Notes: generated from the sequence alone by a model not told the origin. A DNA stretch of 64,000 nt from Bacteroidales bacterium UBA2287 (GCA_002345675.1 DDWL01000046.1:31927-95926), one strand, 5' to 3'; positions 34,352-42,830 are shown, numbered from the stretch's first letter. Program-made: numbers and translations.

Positions 34352-34421
34352 TTTTTCCCTTACCCCATTTCTATCGAAGAAACAACCCCTATGTAGTTAG
34401 AATTCAACAATATTCAGTACT

Positions 34422-35288
34422 ATGAAATTCCATTCAACTGTTCTTTTTGTTAGCAATATCAAAAAGTCGAAAGAGTTTTATACAAAGAACCTAGGTTTTA
34501 AAATTGAAAACGACTTTGGAAGTAACGTAATGCTAAACCAAGGTCTGTCGTTATGGGAAATTAAGCCCGAACACCCCATTAGCCAAAGGCTAAAAACCAA
34601 CGAAAATTCCAATCGGTTTGAACTTTACTTCGAGGCCATCAACATTGAGGAAATATATTCAAAACTCGAAAAGGCTGGTACTGAATTTTTACACAGAATT
34701 CAGGAAGAGCCATGGGGGCAACGAACTTTCCGCTTTTTCGATCCCGATAGCCATTTAGTTGAAGTTGGCGAACCATTAGAAGTATTTGTGCAAAATATGA
34801 ACGAAAAGGGTTTAACAGCCATTGAAATTAGCCAGAAAAGTGGAATACCAGCCAAAACAGTTAATTCAATTCTCGATTTAAAAAAGTATAAAATGAATTC
34901 GACACTCATTGCGCCATGCGGAATGAACTGTGCACTCTGCTTGGGGTTTCTTCGTGATAAGAATAAATGTAGCGGTTGCTGGGGCGACAATAATAATAAA
35001 CCTTACCATTGCACTGCTTGTTCAATCAAAAACTGCGATTTGTTGCAAAGTACCGAATCGAAATTCTGTTACGATTGCCCAAAGTACCCCTGCAAACGCC
35101 TAAAGCAACTCGATAAAAGGTATAGGGAAAAGTACAAAATGAGCATGATTGCTAACCTCGATTACATTAAAACTGAAGGGATAGAAAAGTTTATTAAAAC
35201 CGAACTTGACCGATGGACCTGCAAGGACTGTGGACAAACAGTATGCGTGCATCGTGGGTTTTGCTTAAAGTGTCAAGAAAAAAACTAA
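34422..35288 (+). CDS. Fusion of VOC-fold domain and DUF3795 cysteine-rich domain
   Basis: In this 288-residue protein, residues 1-125 are a VOC domain (KFHSTVLFVSNIKKSKEFY start; FRFFDPDSHLVEVGEP end). Residues 126-155 (NEKGLTAIEISQKSGIPAKTV) look like a helix-turn-helix-like segment. Residues about 160-288 are a DUF3795 domain with its characteristic start LIAPCGMNCALCLGFLR and repeated CxxC pairs (CSGCW, CTACS, CYDCPKYPC, CKDCGQTVC), likely metal-binding. The DUF3795 part begins with its own Met, as stand-alone members do, so a gene fusion is likely; a frameshift cannot be excluded but the frame is continuous. Confidence 0.75.
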   Translation: MKFHSTVLFVSNIKKSKEFYTKNLGFKIENDFGSNVMLNQGLSLWEIKPEHPISQRLKTNENSNRFELYFEAINIEEIYSKLEKAGTEFLHRIQEEPWGQRTFRFFDPDSHLVEVGEPLEVFVQNMNEKGLTAIEISQKSGIPAKTVNSILDLKKYKMNSTLIAPCGMNCALCLGFLRDKNKCSGCWGDNNNKPYHCTACSIKNCDLLQSTESKFCYDCPKYPCKRLKQLDKRYREKYKMSMIANLDYIKTEGIEKFIKTELDRWTCKDCGQTVCVHRGFCLKCQEKN

Positions 35289-35303
35289 TTAGCAGCAATT
35301 CGT

Positions 35304-35663
35304 ATGAAAATTGAGATTTCAAATGTAAAGGGAGTAAGTATTGCCGAAGTTATTTCGGACAAAATTGTAATTAACGAAACACAAGATGCCTTGGACATTA
35401 TGGCCGAGTCGGGGTACTTGGGCTCCACCAAAATTATTGTTCACGAACATAACATTATACCCAGCTTTTTCGACCTTAAAACGGGAATTGCTGGCGATAT
35501 TCTCCAAAAATTTTCGACCTATAACGTGCAACTGGCCATTGTTGGCAAATTTGCGAAGTACACCAGCAAAAGTTTAAACGACTTTATATACGAAAGCAAC
35601 AAGTACGGCCGAATAATTTTTGTTAGTTCGCTAAGTGAGGCTATAGAACGATTAGCGAAGTAA
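35304..35663 (+). CDS. DUF4180 domain protein
   Basis: This 119-residue protein lies 15 bp downstream of the VOC-DUF3795 fusion. The text VISDKIVINETQDALDIMAESGYLGSTKIIVHEHNI and FFDLKTGIAGDILQKFSTY is typical of DUF4180, a small alpha/beta family of unknown function related to STAS-like folds. The gene ends shortly before a bidirectional terminator shared with ssb. Confidence 0.8.
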   Translation: MKIEISNVKGVSIAEVISDKIVINETQDALDIMAESGYLGSTKIIVHEHNIIPSFFDLKTGIAGDILQKFSTYNVQLAIVGKFAKYTSKSLNDFIYESNKYGRIIFVSSLSEAIERLAK

Positions 35664-35753
35664 GTAATCCTCTTTTCGACAGATACGATGTAGGATTAAA
35701 CGTTGCAACTTTTAGTTGAAAATTCCAAACATTTACATATTGGCACAAAACGA

Positions 35754-35781
35754 AAATGGGGCAAAAATCTTTGCCCCATTT
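35754..35781. terminator. Bidirectional terminator between DUF4180 and ssb
   Basis: A 12-bp perfect stem AAATGGGGCAAA / TTTGCCCCATTT with loop AATC has A and T tracts on either side, so it can serve both convergent genes. Confidence 0.8.
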
Positions 35782-35802
35782 CCTGTAATTTAATTTGCAA
35801 CA

Positions 35803-36141
35803 TTACTCGTCAGCCTTGGCAGGCTCAACCTTTTGCGCCACAACCTCGGTAATGTAGCGGTCGTGACCTTCCTTGTCGGTGTACTTGCGAGTGTTTAGTT
35901 TACCCGTTAGTGCAACCATGGCGCCCTTTTTCAAAAAGTCCATTTCGCTGTCCTTACCGTTGCGCCATAGCGTTACGTTGTGCCATGTGGTATTTGTAAC
36001 CCACTCGCCCTTGGCATTTTTATAGCTCTCGTTTGTGGCCACGCTAAATGAAACCAGCTTGCGTCCGCTTTCGAACGATTTTACTTCTGCATCGCGGCCA
36101 AGAAAACCTTGAATCTCTACTTTGTTAATTGTTGTTTCCAT
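35803..36141 (-). CDS. ssb: Single-stranded DNA-binding protein
   Basis: This 112-residue OB-fold protein has NKVEIQGFLGRDAEVKSFESG, KLVSFSVATNESY and TTWHNVTLW, with a conserved GKLNTRKYTDKEGHDRY segment: a standard SSB core. The C-terminus ends VEPAKADE and is short; the acidic DDDIPF-type tip of replicative SSBs is missing, which suggests an accessory or recombination SSB, or the usual short form seen in Bacteroidota. It is transcribed alone towards the terminator at 35754-35781. Confidence 0.92.
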   Translation of the reverse strand: METTINKVEIQGFLGRDAEVKSFESGRKLVSFSVATNESYKNAKGEWVTNTTWHNVTLWRNGKDSEMDFLKKGAMVALTGKLNTRKYTDKEGHDRYITEVVAQKVEPAKADE

Positions 36142-36323
36142 AATTTTTAGTTTTAGTTGAGTTAGTAATTATTTGTTGATGCAAAGTAACGGCAACCCAA
36201 AAGCCCTATTCGGTTTTTAAATGCGTACTTACGTTTAATATTCGGGTGTAGTCGTTTGCGGTCGTTTTAATTATTGTATTACAGTGCAATAAACGGATTT
36301 GATGAAATTTGAATTAATTAGAA

Positions 36324-36351
36324 TTGCAAACGCTTTTTTTAAGTAAGTTTG
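36324..36351 (+). promoter_or_regulatory. Predicted promoter TTG-N17-TAAGTTTG
   Basis: TTG at 36324-36326 and TAAGTTTG at 36344-36351 fit the Bacteroidota promoter. The predicted start near 36355 leaves a leader of 36 bases for the acetyltransferase gene. Confidence 0.6.
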
Positions 36352-36390
36352 TAATAAGACCGAAAAATGAATACATAATTCTTTTAGAAA

Positions 36391-37155
36391 ATGGAAAAAA
36401 TAATAAAACTAGACAAAACAAACATTGACACAGAACACATTTGTTGTGCGTTTTCCGATAAGAAATGCAAAGACAGCTATGAATTAAAGAAAGGCTGGCT
36501 TAAAAAGGAATTTGATAATGGGTATGTTTTTCAACGAATTGATGCCAGAGCAAAAGTATTTATTGAGTATGGTTCTGCTGAGAAAGGCTGGACGCCTATT
36601 GAAGCACCAAACTATTTATTGGTTAATTGCTTTTGGGTGTCGGGGCAATACAAAGGACAAGGTTATGGTAAAGAGCTATTGAAACTTGCCCTTGACGATG
36701 CAAAATTGCAAGGCAAAGATGGTTTAGCAACAGTTGTTGGCACAAATAAGTTTCACTTTATGAGCGATACAAAATGGCTTTTAAAACAAGGGTTTGAGAC
36801 TTGTGAACAATTACCGTCGGGGTTTAGTTTGCTTGTTAAGAAAATAAATGCCAAAGCAAATAATCCAAAGTTTAAAGAGTCGGTAAAGAGCGGAGAATGT
36901 GACGATAAAAATGGAATAGTGGTTTACTATTCAAATCGTTGTCCGTTTTCGGAGTATCACGTAACTACCTCGTTGACCGAAACGGCAAAAAAAAGGAAAT
37001 TGCCATTAATAATCAACAAACTGGATACAATGGAAAAAGCGCAGTTAGCGCCAACACCTGCAACAATTTTCAGCTTATTTTATAACGGGAAATTTGTAAC
37101 TACCGATTTGAGTGTATGCTTGGATAGCAGATTTGATAAAATTGTAAAGTTATGA
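36391..37155 (+). CDS. GNAT acetyltransferase with YoaP-type C-terminal domain
   Basis: In this 254-residue protein, residues about 30-150 form a GNAT domain: NCFWVSGQYKGQGYGKELLKLA is motif A with the acetyl-CoA pyrophosphate loop (QYKGQGYGKEL). Residues about 165-254 match the YoaP-like C-terminal domain (VVYYSNRCPFSEYHV, TPATIFSLFYNGKFVT), a thioredoxin-like fold often fused to this GNAT type. The substrate is unknown. It overlaps the next gene by 4 bp. Base composition and word use look different from the flanking housekeeping genes, hinting at transfer. Confidence 0.83.
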   Translation: MEKIIKLDKTNIDTEHICCAFSDKKCKDSYELKKGWLKKEFDNGYVFQRIDARAKVFIEYGSAEKGWTPIEAPNYLLVNCFWVSGQYKGQGYGKELLKLALDDAKLQGKDGLATVVGTNKFHFMSDTKWLLKQGFETCEQLPSGFSLLVKKINAKANNPKFKESVKSGECDDKNGIVVYYSNRCPFSEYHVTTSLTETAKKRKLPLIINKLDTMEKAQLAPTPATIFSLFYNGKFVTTDLSVCLDSRFDKIVKL

Positions 37156-37589
37156 ATAGAGAAAAACAAATTGAATTTGTTTCGGAGCAACTATTTGTGC
37201 TTGGGAACATGGATATAATTGATTCGGTTTTCGATGATAATTATGTTGCACATGATGGAGACAAAACGTATACGGGACAAAAATTTGTAAGCCAATTTAT
37301 CCGAAAACTTCGTATAGCAATTCCTGATATTAAATTACTTAAAATGGAGTTTCTTTCACAAACTGAAAATACAATAAGCTGGCAACGAACCTTTAGCGGC
37401 ACACATAAAGCCAATATGCAGGGAATTCCGGCATCGAATAGGAAAGTAAAATGGACTGAAATTGTAGTTACACGTTTTAATGGGGAACGAATTGCTGAAG
37501 AATGGCTGGTTTCGAATTTAGCATTTCAGCTAATGTTAAAACAACCAAAAATGAAGCAAGAAAGCACGAATGCACAACATAATATGTGA
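37152..37589 (+). CDS. SnoaL-like ester cyclase family protein
   Basis: This 145-residue protein has a single SnoaL/NTF2-like fold: YVAHDGDKTYTGQKFVSQFIRKLRIAIPDIK near the start, TISWQRTFSGTHKAN and the ending VTRFNGERIAEEWLVSNL. Proteins of this group may be cyclases or small-ligand binding proteins with no fixed activity. The start overlaps the stop of the acetyltransferase gene (ATGA), so the two are co-translated. Confidence 0.75.
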   Translation: MNREKQIEFVSEQLFVLGNMDIIDSVFDDNYVAHDGDKTYTGQKFVSQFIRKLRIAIPDIKLLKMEFLSQTENTISWQRTFSGTHKANMQGIPASNRKVKWTEIVVTRFNGERIAEEWLVSNLAFQLMLKQPKMKQESTNAQHNM

Positions 37590-37694
37590 AAAATTGCTGA
37601 TTGCATGGCCAATTTGGAAACAAATTGGCTTTTTTGTAGCTTCGTTGTGGGGGATTAAGAAGTAGTTTCAATCTCTAACGCTTTTCATAGCCCT

Positions 37695-37703
37695 GCCGTT
37701 AGC
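37695..37703 (+). repeat. GCCGTTAGC motif, first copy
   Basis: GCCGTTAGC is followed by a T-rich run to AAATAAA and lies 33 bp before the FkbM gene. A second copy in the same arrangement stands before rsgA (38610-38618), exactly 915 bp away. The motif pair brackets one transferred-looking gene. Confidence 0.5.
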
Positions 37704-37735
37704 TGTTATAAATAAAATACTTAAATATTGATTTT

Positions 37736-38506
37736 ATGATAGATGAACTGAAAAGACTGATGAAAAATGAAAAGAAAATTTTTCTTGAGTTCTGTCAAGC
37801 AAATAATTTATTATTGAATTATCAAAGCAATAAAAATGAAATTGAGATCCTAAAGTCAATATTTGCGAACAGAGAATATTCTGATTATTTTCCTTTTTAT
37901 CAAAAGGTAACTATCCTTGACATTGGAGCGCATTATGGATATTTTTCGTTCTTTGCCAATAACAATACAGATATAAACTCTAATATATTTGCGATTGAAC
38001 CCAGCAAGAGCAATTTTAAACATCTTGAAAGAAACATTAAGGATTGTAAGATAAGTAATATAAAAAGCTTTAATTATGCAATAGGAAGTAAAAGTGGATT
38101 ATCAAGACTTTATCAAGGAAAAACTCTAAACCATTCAATTGTCGAAAATTATATTTTACTTAAAGAGACGAAAGGTTTTGAGGAAATTGAGATTAAGACA
38201 CTTGAAGAATTCATAATTGAAAATAATCTTTATAAAATAGATTTTCTTAAGATGGATTGCGAAGGAGCGGAATATTCAATATTAGAGAATACGCCAAAAT
38301 ATATTTATGATAGAATAACAACAATATCCATTGAATTTCATGATTTAAAAGACAACATTAATACTGGCGAGAATCTTTGCAAGACATTGATAAGAAATGA
38401 CTTTGAAATTGTTAAATATAAATACGATAAAACATCAATGAACCTGAATTACGGAAAAATAATTGGGACGAAAATATTTAATACTTTTAGAGTTAACAAC
38501 AGTTAG
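37736..38506 (+). CDS. FkbM-family methyltransferase
   Basis: This 256-residue protein has a SAM-binding FkbM domain (about 60-220): ILDIGAHYGYFSFFANN is the glycine-rich motif I, IFAIEPSKSNFKHLERNI is motif II with the acidic residue, and IDFLKMDCEGAEYSILEN is the family signature. It probably O-methylates a sugar or small acceptor. The gene is unusually AT-rich, has few of the TCG/CGA words common around it, and stands alone between two GCCGTTAGC motifs, which suggests horizontal acquisition. Its last codons overlap the first GTTAGC of the downstream hairpin element. Confidence 0.85.
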   Translation: MIDELKRLMKNEKKIFLEFCQANNLLLNYQSNKNEIEILKSIFANREYSDYFPFYQKVTILDIGAHYGYFSFFANNNTDINSNIFAIEPSKSNFKHLERNIKDCKISNIKSFNYAIGSKSGLSRLYQGKTLNHSIVENYILLKETKGFEEIEIKTLEEFIIENNLYKIDFLKMDCEGAEYSILENTPKYIYDRITTISIEFHDLKDNINTGENLCKTLIRNDFEIVKYKYDKTSMNLNYGKIIGTKIFNTFRVNNS

Positions 38507-38618
38507 CAGCGTGTATAAGCCATTGCTGGTAGATGGTTTGCGAGTGTTCGCTCTTTTGGCTGCCTTATGCTACCATCAATCTTTGACGATGCAACGGCTA
38601 ATGCCCCCAGCCGTTAGC
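38502..38618. repeat. Hairpin element bounded by GTTAGC direct repeats
   Basis: GTTAGC at 38502-38507 and again at 38613-38618 bracket a foldable region. AGCCATTGC pairs with GCAACGGCT at 8 of 9 positions, TGGTAG pairs with CTACCA inside it, and AACGGCT pairs with AGCCGTT near the right end. It starts inside the stop region of the FkbM gene. It recalls integron attC sites in position and folding but lacks a canonical inverted left box. Confidence 0.45.
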
Positions 38619-38646
38619 GATTGTTTTACAAATAAACCCAACCACT

Positions 38647-39714
38647 ATGAAACTCGAAACCTTAGGATATAATAAGAAACTTGAGGAATTCAGAATAAAT
38701 AATAATCTCGAAGGCTTCGAGGTAGGGAGGGTTATTGCTGAACATAAGGAACGGTATATTGTAACAACGGCAAAAGGTGAATTTGATGCCGAAATAACTG
38801 GCAATTTACGCTTTACAGCAAAAAATCGTGAAGATTTCCCAGCCGTTGGCGACTGGGTTGCGTTAACAACCTACGAAAGTGATTTTGCCATAATTCATAA
38901 AATCCTTCCTCGGTTTTCGATTATTAAACGGCAAGCTGTTGGCCTACATGGGGAGGTTCAAATAATTGCAACAAATATCGATTACGCTTTTTTAGTACAA
39001 GCCGTCGACCGAGACTTTAACATTAATAGGCTCGAGCGATATTTAACAATTTGCTATTCGTCGAAAGTTAACCCAATAATTGTACTTACAAAAACCGATT
39101 TAATTGCCGAAGTCACCACTTTAGAAATAAAGGAAAGTATAAAATTACGTGTAAAAAATGTTCCAGTAATTGCAATAAGCAACCAAACCCAAAATGGGTA
39201 CAACGAGCTAAAATCGGTTTTCGAAAAAGAGAAAACATACTGCATGCTTGGCTCATCGGGGGTAGGAAAGTCGACGCTACTTAATAATCTTAAGGGCAAA
39301 CCCATTATGCGTACCGGCACTATTAGCCAAAGTACCAGTAAAGGAAGGCACATTACAAGTCACCGGGAATTAATTATACTCGAAAATGGCGGAATACTAA
39401 TTGACAATCCGGGAATGAAAGAGGTAGGGATTGCCGATACAGCAAGCGGATTAGAATTAACCTTTAATAGAATTGTTGAGCTTTCGCAAAATTGCAAATT
39501 CAAAAATTGCTCACATACCAACCAAGCAGGATGTGCTGTTATTGAAGCAGTTGAAACTGGGGATGTTGATAAAACTTCGTACGAAAACTACCTAAAAATG
39601 GAAAGAGAGAGAGCATTTTTCGAATCGACAGTTGCCGAAAAACGCAAAAAAGAAAAACTTTTTGGGAAAGTTTTAAAGAATTATAACAAACAAGATATTA
39701 AACAAAAAAAGTAA
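38647..39714 (+). CDS. rsgA: Ribosome small-subunit-dependent GTPase A
   Basis: This 355-residue, circularly permuted GTPase helps mature the 30S subunit. An N-terminal OB domain (about 15-90) is followed by G4 TKTD, then MLGSSGVGKSTLLNN (G1), TSKGRHIT (G2) and IDNPGMKEVG (G3, with Asn replacing the usual Thr of DTPG). The C-terminal zinc site is C-x4-C-x-H-x5-C in CKFKNCSHTNQAGC. The length is normal. The gene returns to the codon style of the main chromosome after the AT-rich FkbM gene. Confidence 0.93.
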   Translation: MKLETLGYNKKLEEFRINNNLEGFEVGRVIAEHKERYIVTTAKGEFDAEITGNLRFTAKNREDFPAVGDWVALTTYESDFAIIHKILPRFSIIKRQAVGLHGEVQIIATNIDYAFLVQAVDRDFNINRLERYLTICYSSKVNPIIVLTKTDLIAEVTTLEIKESIKLRVKNVPVIAISNQTQNGYNELKSVFEKEKTYCMLGSSGVGKSTLLNNLKGKPIMRTGTISQSTSKGRHITSHRELIILENGGILIDNPGMKEVGIADTASGLELTFNRIVELSQNCKFKNCSHTNQAGCAVIEAVETGDVDKTSYENYLKMERERAFFESTVAEKRKKEKLFGKVLKNYNKQDIKQKK

Positions 39715-39750
39715 AAAACAATAGTTCGGTAAATTTTTATTTCACGCAGA

Positions 39751-39768
39751 TCCCGATAACTATCGGGA
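39751..39768. repeat. Dispersed palindrome TCCCGATAACTATCGGGA
   Basis: An 18-bp palindrome identical in its core to those at 4886-4905 and 951-966. It stands in the 252-bp gap between rsgA and a membrane-protein gene, followed by GCAAAGACGCA, a fragment of the period-8 phrase family. A further small palindrome GACTATACGCATAGTC lies at about 39801-39816. Confidence 0.75.
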
Positions 39769-39966
39769 GCAAAGACGCATTTGCTTGATTATTAAAACAA
39801 TGACTATACGCATAGTCGTTATGCAACACCTTGACAATCAGGCAAATAAAAATAGTTAACGGACTATTGAAAAAATAAAAACATCAAAAAGTGGAGTTCA
39901 GGAACCACTAAAAAAAACGGGGCGTTACCGAAAAGCCTTACGAGTAGGATAATAAAAATTGAAGTT

Positions 39967-40584
39967 ATGATTAGTATAAGTACTATTAAACGCAAACTTG
40001 CCGACCCGCTTTTTACCTTTAAGCTATTCGAAAGATTTATTGCTGCTTTCTGTATACTTATACCGTTAATTCTTTGGCTAACCGATGGTTTCCTGCCCCA
40101 TGCGTTTAGGTCGAGTATTAGCATGTACGTATACATGAGCAATAGTTTTGTGTTTGGCATGCTGCTGAGCATTGCGGCAATGCTGTTTATTTTTAACGGT
40201 GCCGTTTACTTTAAAAACGAGCAGTTTATGCACATAAGCTGGCACGGCCAATGGTATAATGTAGTACTGGGATTAAGCTTATTTGGTGTAATTTGCTTTC
40301 CATGCAACGAGTACCCAATTCCTCACTATACTTTTGCAATTATTTTCTTTTTGGGTAATGCCTTGGTTACTGCATTTTTTTATAAAGACAACGACAAAAC
40401 GTTAAGCATAATTATGGCAATTCTTACCATTGCATCGATGCCCTTTGCCTTTTTTGGTATTGTTTCGTTACTGGTAGCCGAGTGGATATCGCTTGTAGTA
40501 ATAAGCATCCATTTTATTCTCTCGACAGTAAATATGGACAAACAGGTAAACTTTAAAAAGCATAAACAGCTACAGGTGCGCTAG
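39967..40584 (+). CDS. Polytopic membrane protein of unknown function
   Basis: This 205-residue protein has about six hydrophobic segments (roughly 22-42, 55-75, 85-105, 118-135, 140-157, 162-185). Positively charged ends (N-terminal KRKLADPLFTFK; C-terminal MDKQVNFKKHKQ) suggest cytoplasmic termini. The text LADPLFTFKLFERFIAAFCILIPL resembles small DUF998/Frag1-type proteins only loosely; I do not recognise the family. It appears monocistronic, with 252 bp before and 304 bp after. Confidence 0.65.
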   Translation: MISISTIKRKLADPLFTFKLFERFIAAFCILIPLILWLTDGFLPHAFRSSISMYVYMSNSFVFGMLLSIAAMLFIFNGAVYFKNEQFMHISWHGQWYNVVLGLSLFGVICFPCNEYPIPHYTFAIIFFLGNALVTAFFYKDNDKTLSIIMAILTIASMPFAFFGIVSLLVAEWISLVVISIHFILSTVNMDKQVNFKKHKQLQVR

Positions 40585-40888
40585 TTATTTCATGATTTAC
40601 ATAAATTCATTCGCTGTTGGAACAGAATTATATGGAACAAATCGTAATGACTCAAAGCAAAAATGGGCAAATTCATTTTTTGAAGAACTACGATAATATC
40701 TTTGTGTAACTTTGTGTAATAGCACTATACCACAAAAAGCACAAAGAAGTCACAAAAAACACTAAGAAACATGCAGCAATTAAATGAAAATGAAATTTCT
40801 AACATTATTCTCGAGTTTACTTCTAGTCCATTATTTATAAATTCCAAGTAAATAGCATTAAAATTACCCATAACCTTTAAAAGTAAAT
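40585..40888. other. Intergenic region with CACAAAG phrases
   Basis: This 304-bp stretch lies between two same-strand genes. CTTTGTGTAACTTTGTGTAA (about 40701-40720) is partly complementary to CACAAAAAGCACAAAG further on, the same phrase family as the interior of the element at 23.4 kb. No ORF, promoter match or terminator was found in the remainder. Confidence 0.5.
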
Positions 40889-41689
40889 ATGAGAAACTTA
40901 CTGCTTACAATTAGCTTAATTTTTTTGTCGGGAATAAAATTATTCTCACAGGATATAACCGACAAACCACCCCACAACTGGGCTAAATTTGTTCACATTG
41001 AAACGGGCTGGGTGTATCCCAATGGAACTATTAAAGAGAGCATTGCCGTTAGGCAAAACATTAGTTCGTACTATGTAAATCAGTATTCAACCGGATACGT
41101 TTCGGCAACAACAACAGGGTTTACCATGGGTGCAAGACTGGAATACTTCTACACTAAATTTAAGGTTGGCATTTCAACAGGGCTAAAATATACCAGCTAC
41201 AATAGCGAAATAAGCGGATACACGTCGAGCAATGCAGACTTTTTTTACTTGAGGTATTCAATTTTAAATAGCGACACAAAATTTGCTCGAGTTAAGGCTT
41301 TAACCGAGGAGAACAAGTTTATTAGTATTCCTTTGGAATTCAGGTATATTCCCTTTAAATACAAGGGGGTTAGCCTTTTTGTAAAGGGAGGGGTAGAGTT
41401 CAGCATTTTCAACCTGAAAAAAAACACTGATATTAAATTTCAGGACAATGCTATGGAGGTTAATCAGGATTTAATTCTTTCAAATATTAGTGAACCTAGC
41501 AACAAATTTCAATCGAACCTTTATGGAACAATAGGTTTAAGTTTTGGGCAAGAAGGCAAGGTGAACTATATGTTCGAAGTATTTCTTCCATCCCCTTTCC
41601 TAACCACAAATAACTTTACTCTTACGGAAGTTGATGCTTTTGATGGCTTTAAGCTATCGGTTAAGATCCCAATTCGAAATCGTAACTAA
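40889..41689 (+). CDS. Outer-membrane beta-barrel-like protein
   Basis: This 266-residue protein has a signal peptide (MRNLLLTISLIFLSGIKLFSQ). The body alternates beta-strand-like segments: GWVYPNGTIKESIAV, FTMGARLEYFYTKFKVGISTGLKY, FISIPLEFRYIPFKYKGVSLFVKGGVEF and FQSNLYGTIGLSFG. This is the pattern of PorT/outer-membrane-beta-barrel (OMP_b-brl) proteins. The C-terminus does not end in Phe. The following lipoprotein gene starts 10 bp after its stop, so the two probably form an envelope complex. No specific family is recognised. Confidence 0.7.
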   Translation: MRNLLLTISLIFLSGIKLFSQDITDKPPHNWAKFVHIETGWVYPNGTIKESIAVRQNISSYYVNQYSTGYVSATTTGFTMGARLEYFYTKFKVGISTGLKYTSYNSEISGYTSSNADFFYLRYSILNSDTKFARVKALTEENKFISIPLEFRYIPFKYKGVSLFVKGGVEFSIFNLKKNTDIKFQDNAMEVNQDLILSNISEPSNKFQSNLYGTIGLSFGQEGKVNYMFEVFLPSPFLTTNNFTLTEVDAFDGFKLSVKIPIRNRN

Positions 41690-41699
41690 TTTTACAGAT

Positions 41700-42296
41700 A
41701 TGAAAACTACTAGACTTATATTCCTAAGCATATTGCTACTAAGTGTTTTAGCATCGTGCGAGAAAATGGATGATTTCGACTTATCGGGCACTGTGTTTAT
41801 CGAAGACCCCTATTATCCTGGATTACCTATATACTCCGAGTGGGGCTACAACACTTTTGGTGCCTATATCGACAGGAAACCTTTTGTTTCGACTACCGAC
41901 GACCTTCCAGTAAAAATAATTGTAAATAACGACACCCTGCACTTAACTCTCCGAGGGCGCATGAGAGGTGAAAATGTCGACCTTAAAATATCGATAAAAG
42001 GGCCATCGCCTGCTACGTATGTTGAGCTTACCGAGTTAGACAATACAACTTTCAACTTGAAAGAATCGGGCAGGGCGGTTGCACTTAAAATTGGAAACGC
42101 AACAACTATTCTCAACATAATTGAGGGAGAACTCGTAGTTAAACGAGTTCAGCGACTTTACGTTGATGAGGAGTCGACTCGAACAATTATGTCGGGTTAC
42201 ATAAACCTTAAAACCTTCCTTAACAACGAACCCATTGCAATTTCGCATGGGCGATTTGATTTTGGGATAGGTTACGAGAACTTTTACAACTACTAA
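41700..42296 (+). CDS. Lipoprotein of unknown function
   Basis: This protein is 198 residues from the ATG at 41700; the longer frame lies inside the upstream gene. The lipobox LSVLASCEK puts the lipidated Cys near residue 20. The mature part (MDDFDLSGTVFIEDPYYPG..., VKIIVNNDTLHLTLRGR..., YLNEPIAISHGRFDFGIG-like) is mainly beta. No recognised domain. It is paired with the beta-barrel protein gene 10 bp upstream and a hairpin follows its stop, so these two genes form one unit. Confidence 0.7.
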   Translation: MKTTRLIFLSILLLSVLASCEKMDDFDLSGTVFIEDPYYPGLPIYSEWGYNTFGAYIDRKPFVSTTDDLPVKIIVNNDTLHLTLRGRMRGENVDLKISIKGPSPATYVELTELDNTTFNLKESGRAVALKIGNATTILNIIEGELVVKRVQRLYVDEESTRTIMSGYINLKTFLNNEPIAISHGRFDFGIGYENFYNY

Positions 42297-42308
42297 TCAA
42301 TGTGTTAA

Positions 42309-42351
42309 TTTAAAGTTGGAGTATGAATTTAAGTCGCATTCCAACTTTAAA
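42309..42351 (+). terminator. Hairpin after the barrel/lipoprotein pair
   Basis: Twelve perfect pairs TTTAAAGTTGGA / TCCAACTTTAAA with a 19-base loop begin 12 bp after the stop. There is no T tract, so it may act as a processing or rho-type end rather than a classical terminator. Confidence 0.5.
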
Positions 42352-42455
42352 TGAGCTGCCGCCTTTACATCATAAACAAACTCAATAAACCGCTTACTTA
42401 AGATGATAATCGCAAAAAAATACTTTCAATAATTCATTTCGAATTAATAAAAGGC

Positions 42456-42463
42456 TAACTTTG
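42456..42463 (+). promoter_or_regulatory. Perfect -7 box 5 bp before an ATG (possible leaderless start)
   Basis: TAACTTTG matches TAnnTTTG and ends 4 bp before the ATG at 42468. If transcription starts about 4 bases downstream, the mRNA begins at or one base before the start codon. Confidence 0.5.
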
Positions 42464-42467
42464 CCGC

Positions 42468-42830
42468 ATGCTTAAGCAGCTAAAAATTGGTTTGGTATTT
42501 TTACTTATTGCGCTATCGCTATATATGACCAATGGCGTTAGTAGTGGCGTATTATACCAAAACCAGCCATTTGCAAGCAATACCGAATCGGGTCAGCACT
42601 ACTTTACAGCTAGTAACATTTTTTTGTGCGTTTTACCCCAAAAGGAAACATCACAGGTTTCGGGTCAAAATTCGGCATTCCCAATTCTTTCAAAATACCT
42701 TTTAAATTTTACGCAGCCAATCGAACTTGTTAAGCCAAAGTGGGTTGAGTATCGTTACGCACAGTACATTCACCCAATAGTTTCGTCGTTTTTTAGGCTT
42801 TTACTTTACCCCTTCCACTACTTTTTTTAG
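42468..42830 (+). CDS. Small membrane/secreted protein of unknown function
   Basis: This 120-residue protein has an N-terminal hydrophobic helix (about 8-26; GLVFLLIALSLYMTNGV), a polar middle with QNQPFASNTESGQHYFTAS, and a Phe/Tyr/His-rich end (FRLLLYPFHYFF). No family is recognised. The next gene starts within about 105 bp on the same strand. The C-terminal aromatic run may be a membrane-associated helix. Confidence 0.55.
   Translation: MLKQLKIGLVFLLIALSLYMTNGVSSGVLYQNQPFASNTESGQHYFTASNIFLCVLPQKETSQVSGQNSAFPILSKYLLNFTQPIELVKPKWVEYRYAQYIHPIVSSFFRLLLYPFHYFF

Noticed and set aside
38502..38618. Canonical integron attC site
   Set aside because: The right-end GTTAGC does not fit GTTRRRY and the inverse left box is missing; the left copy is direct, not inverted. 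Retained only as a hairpin element.
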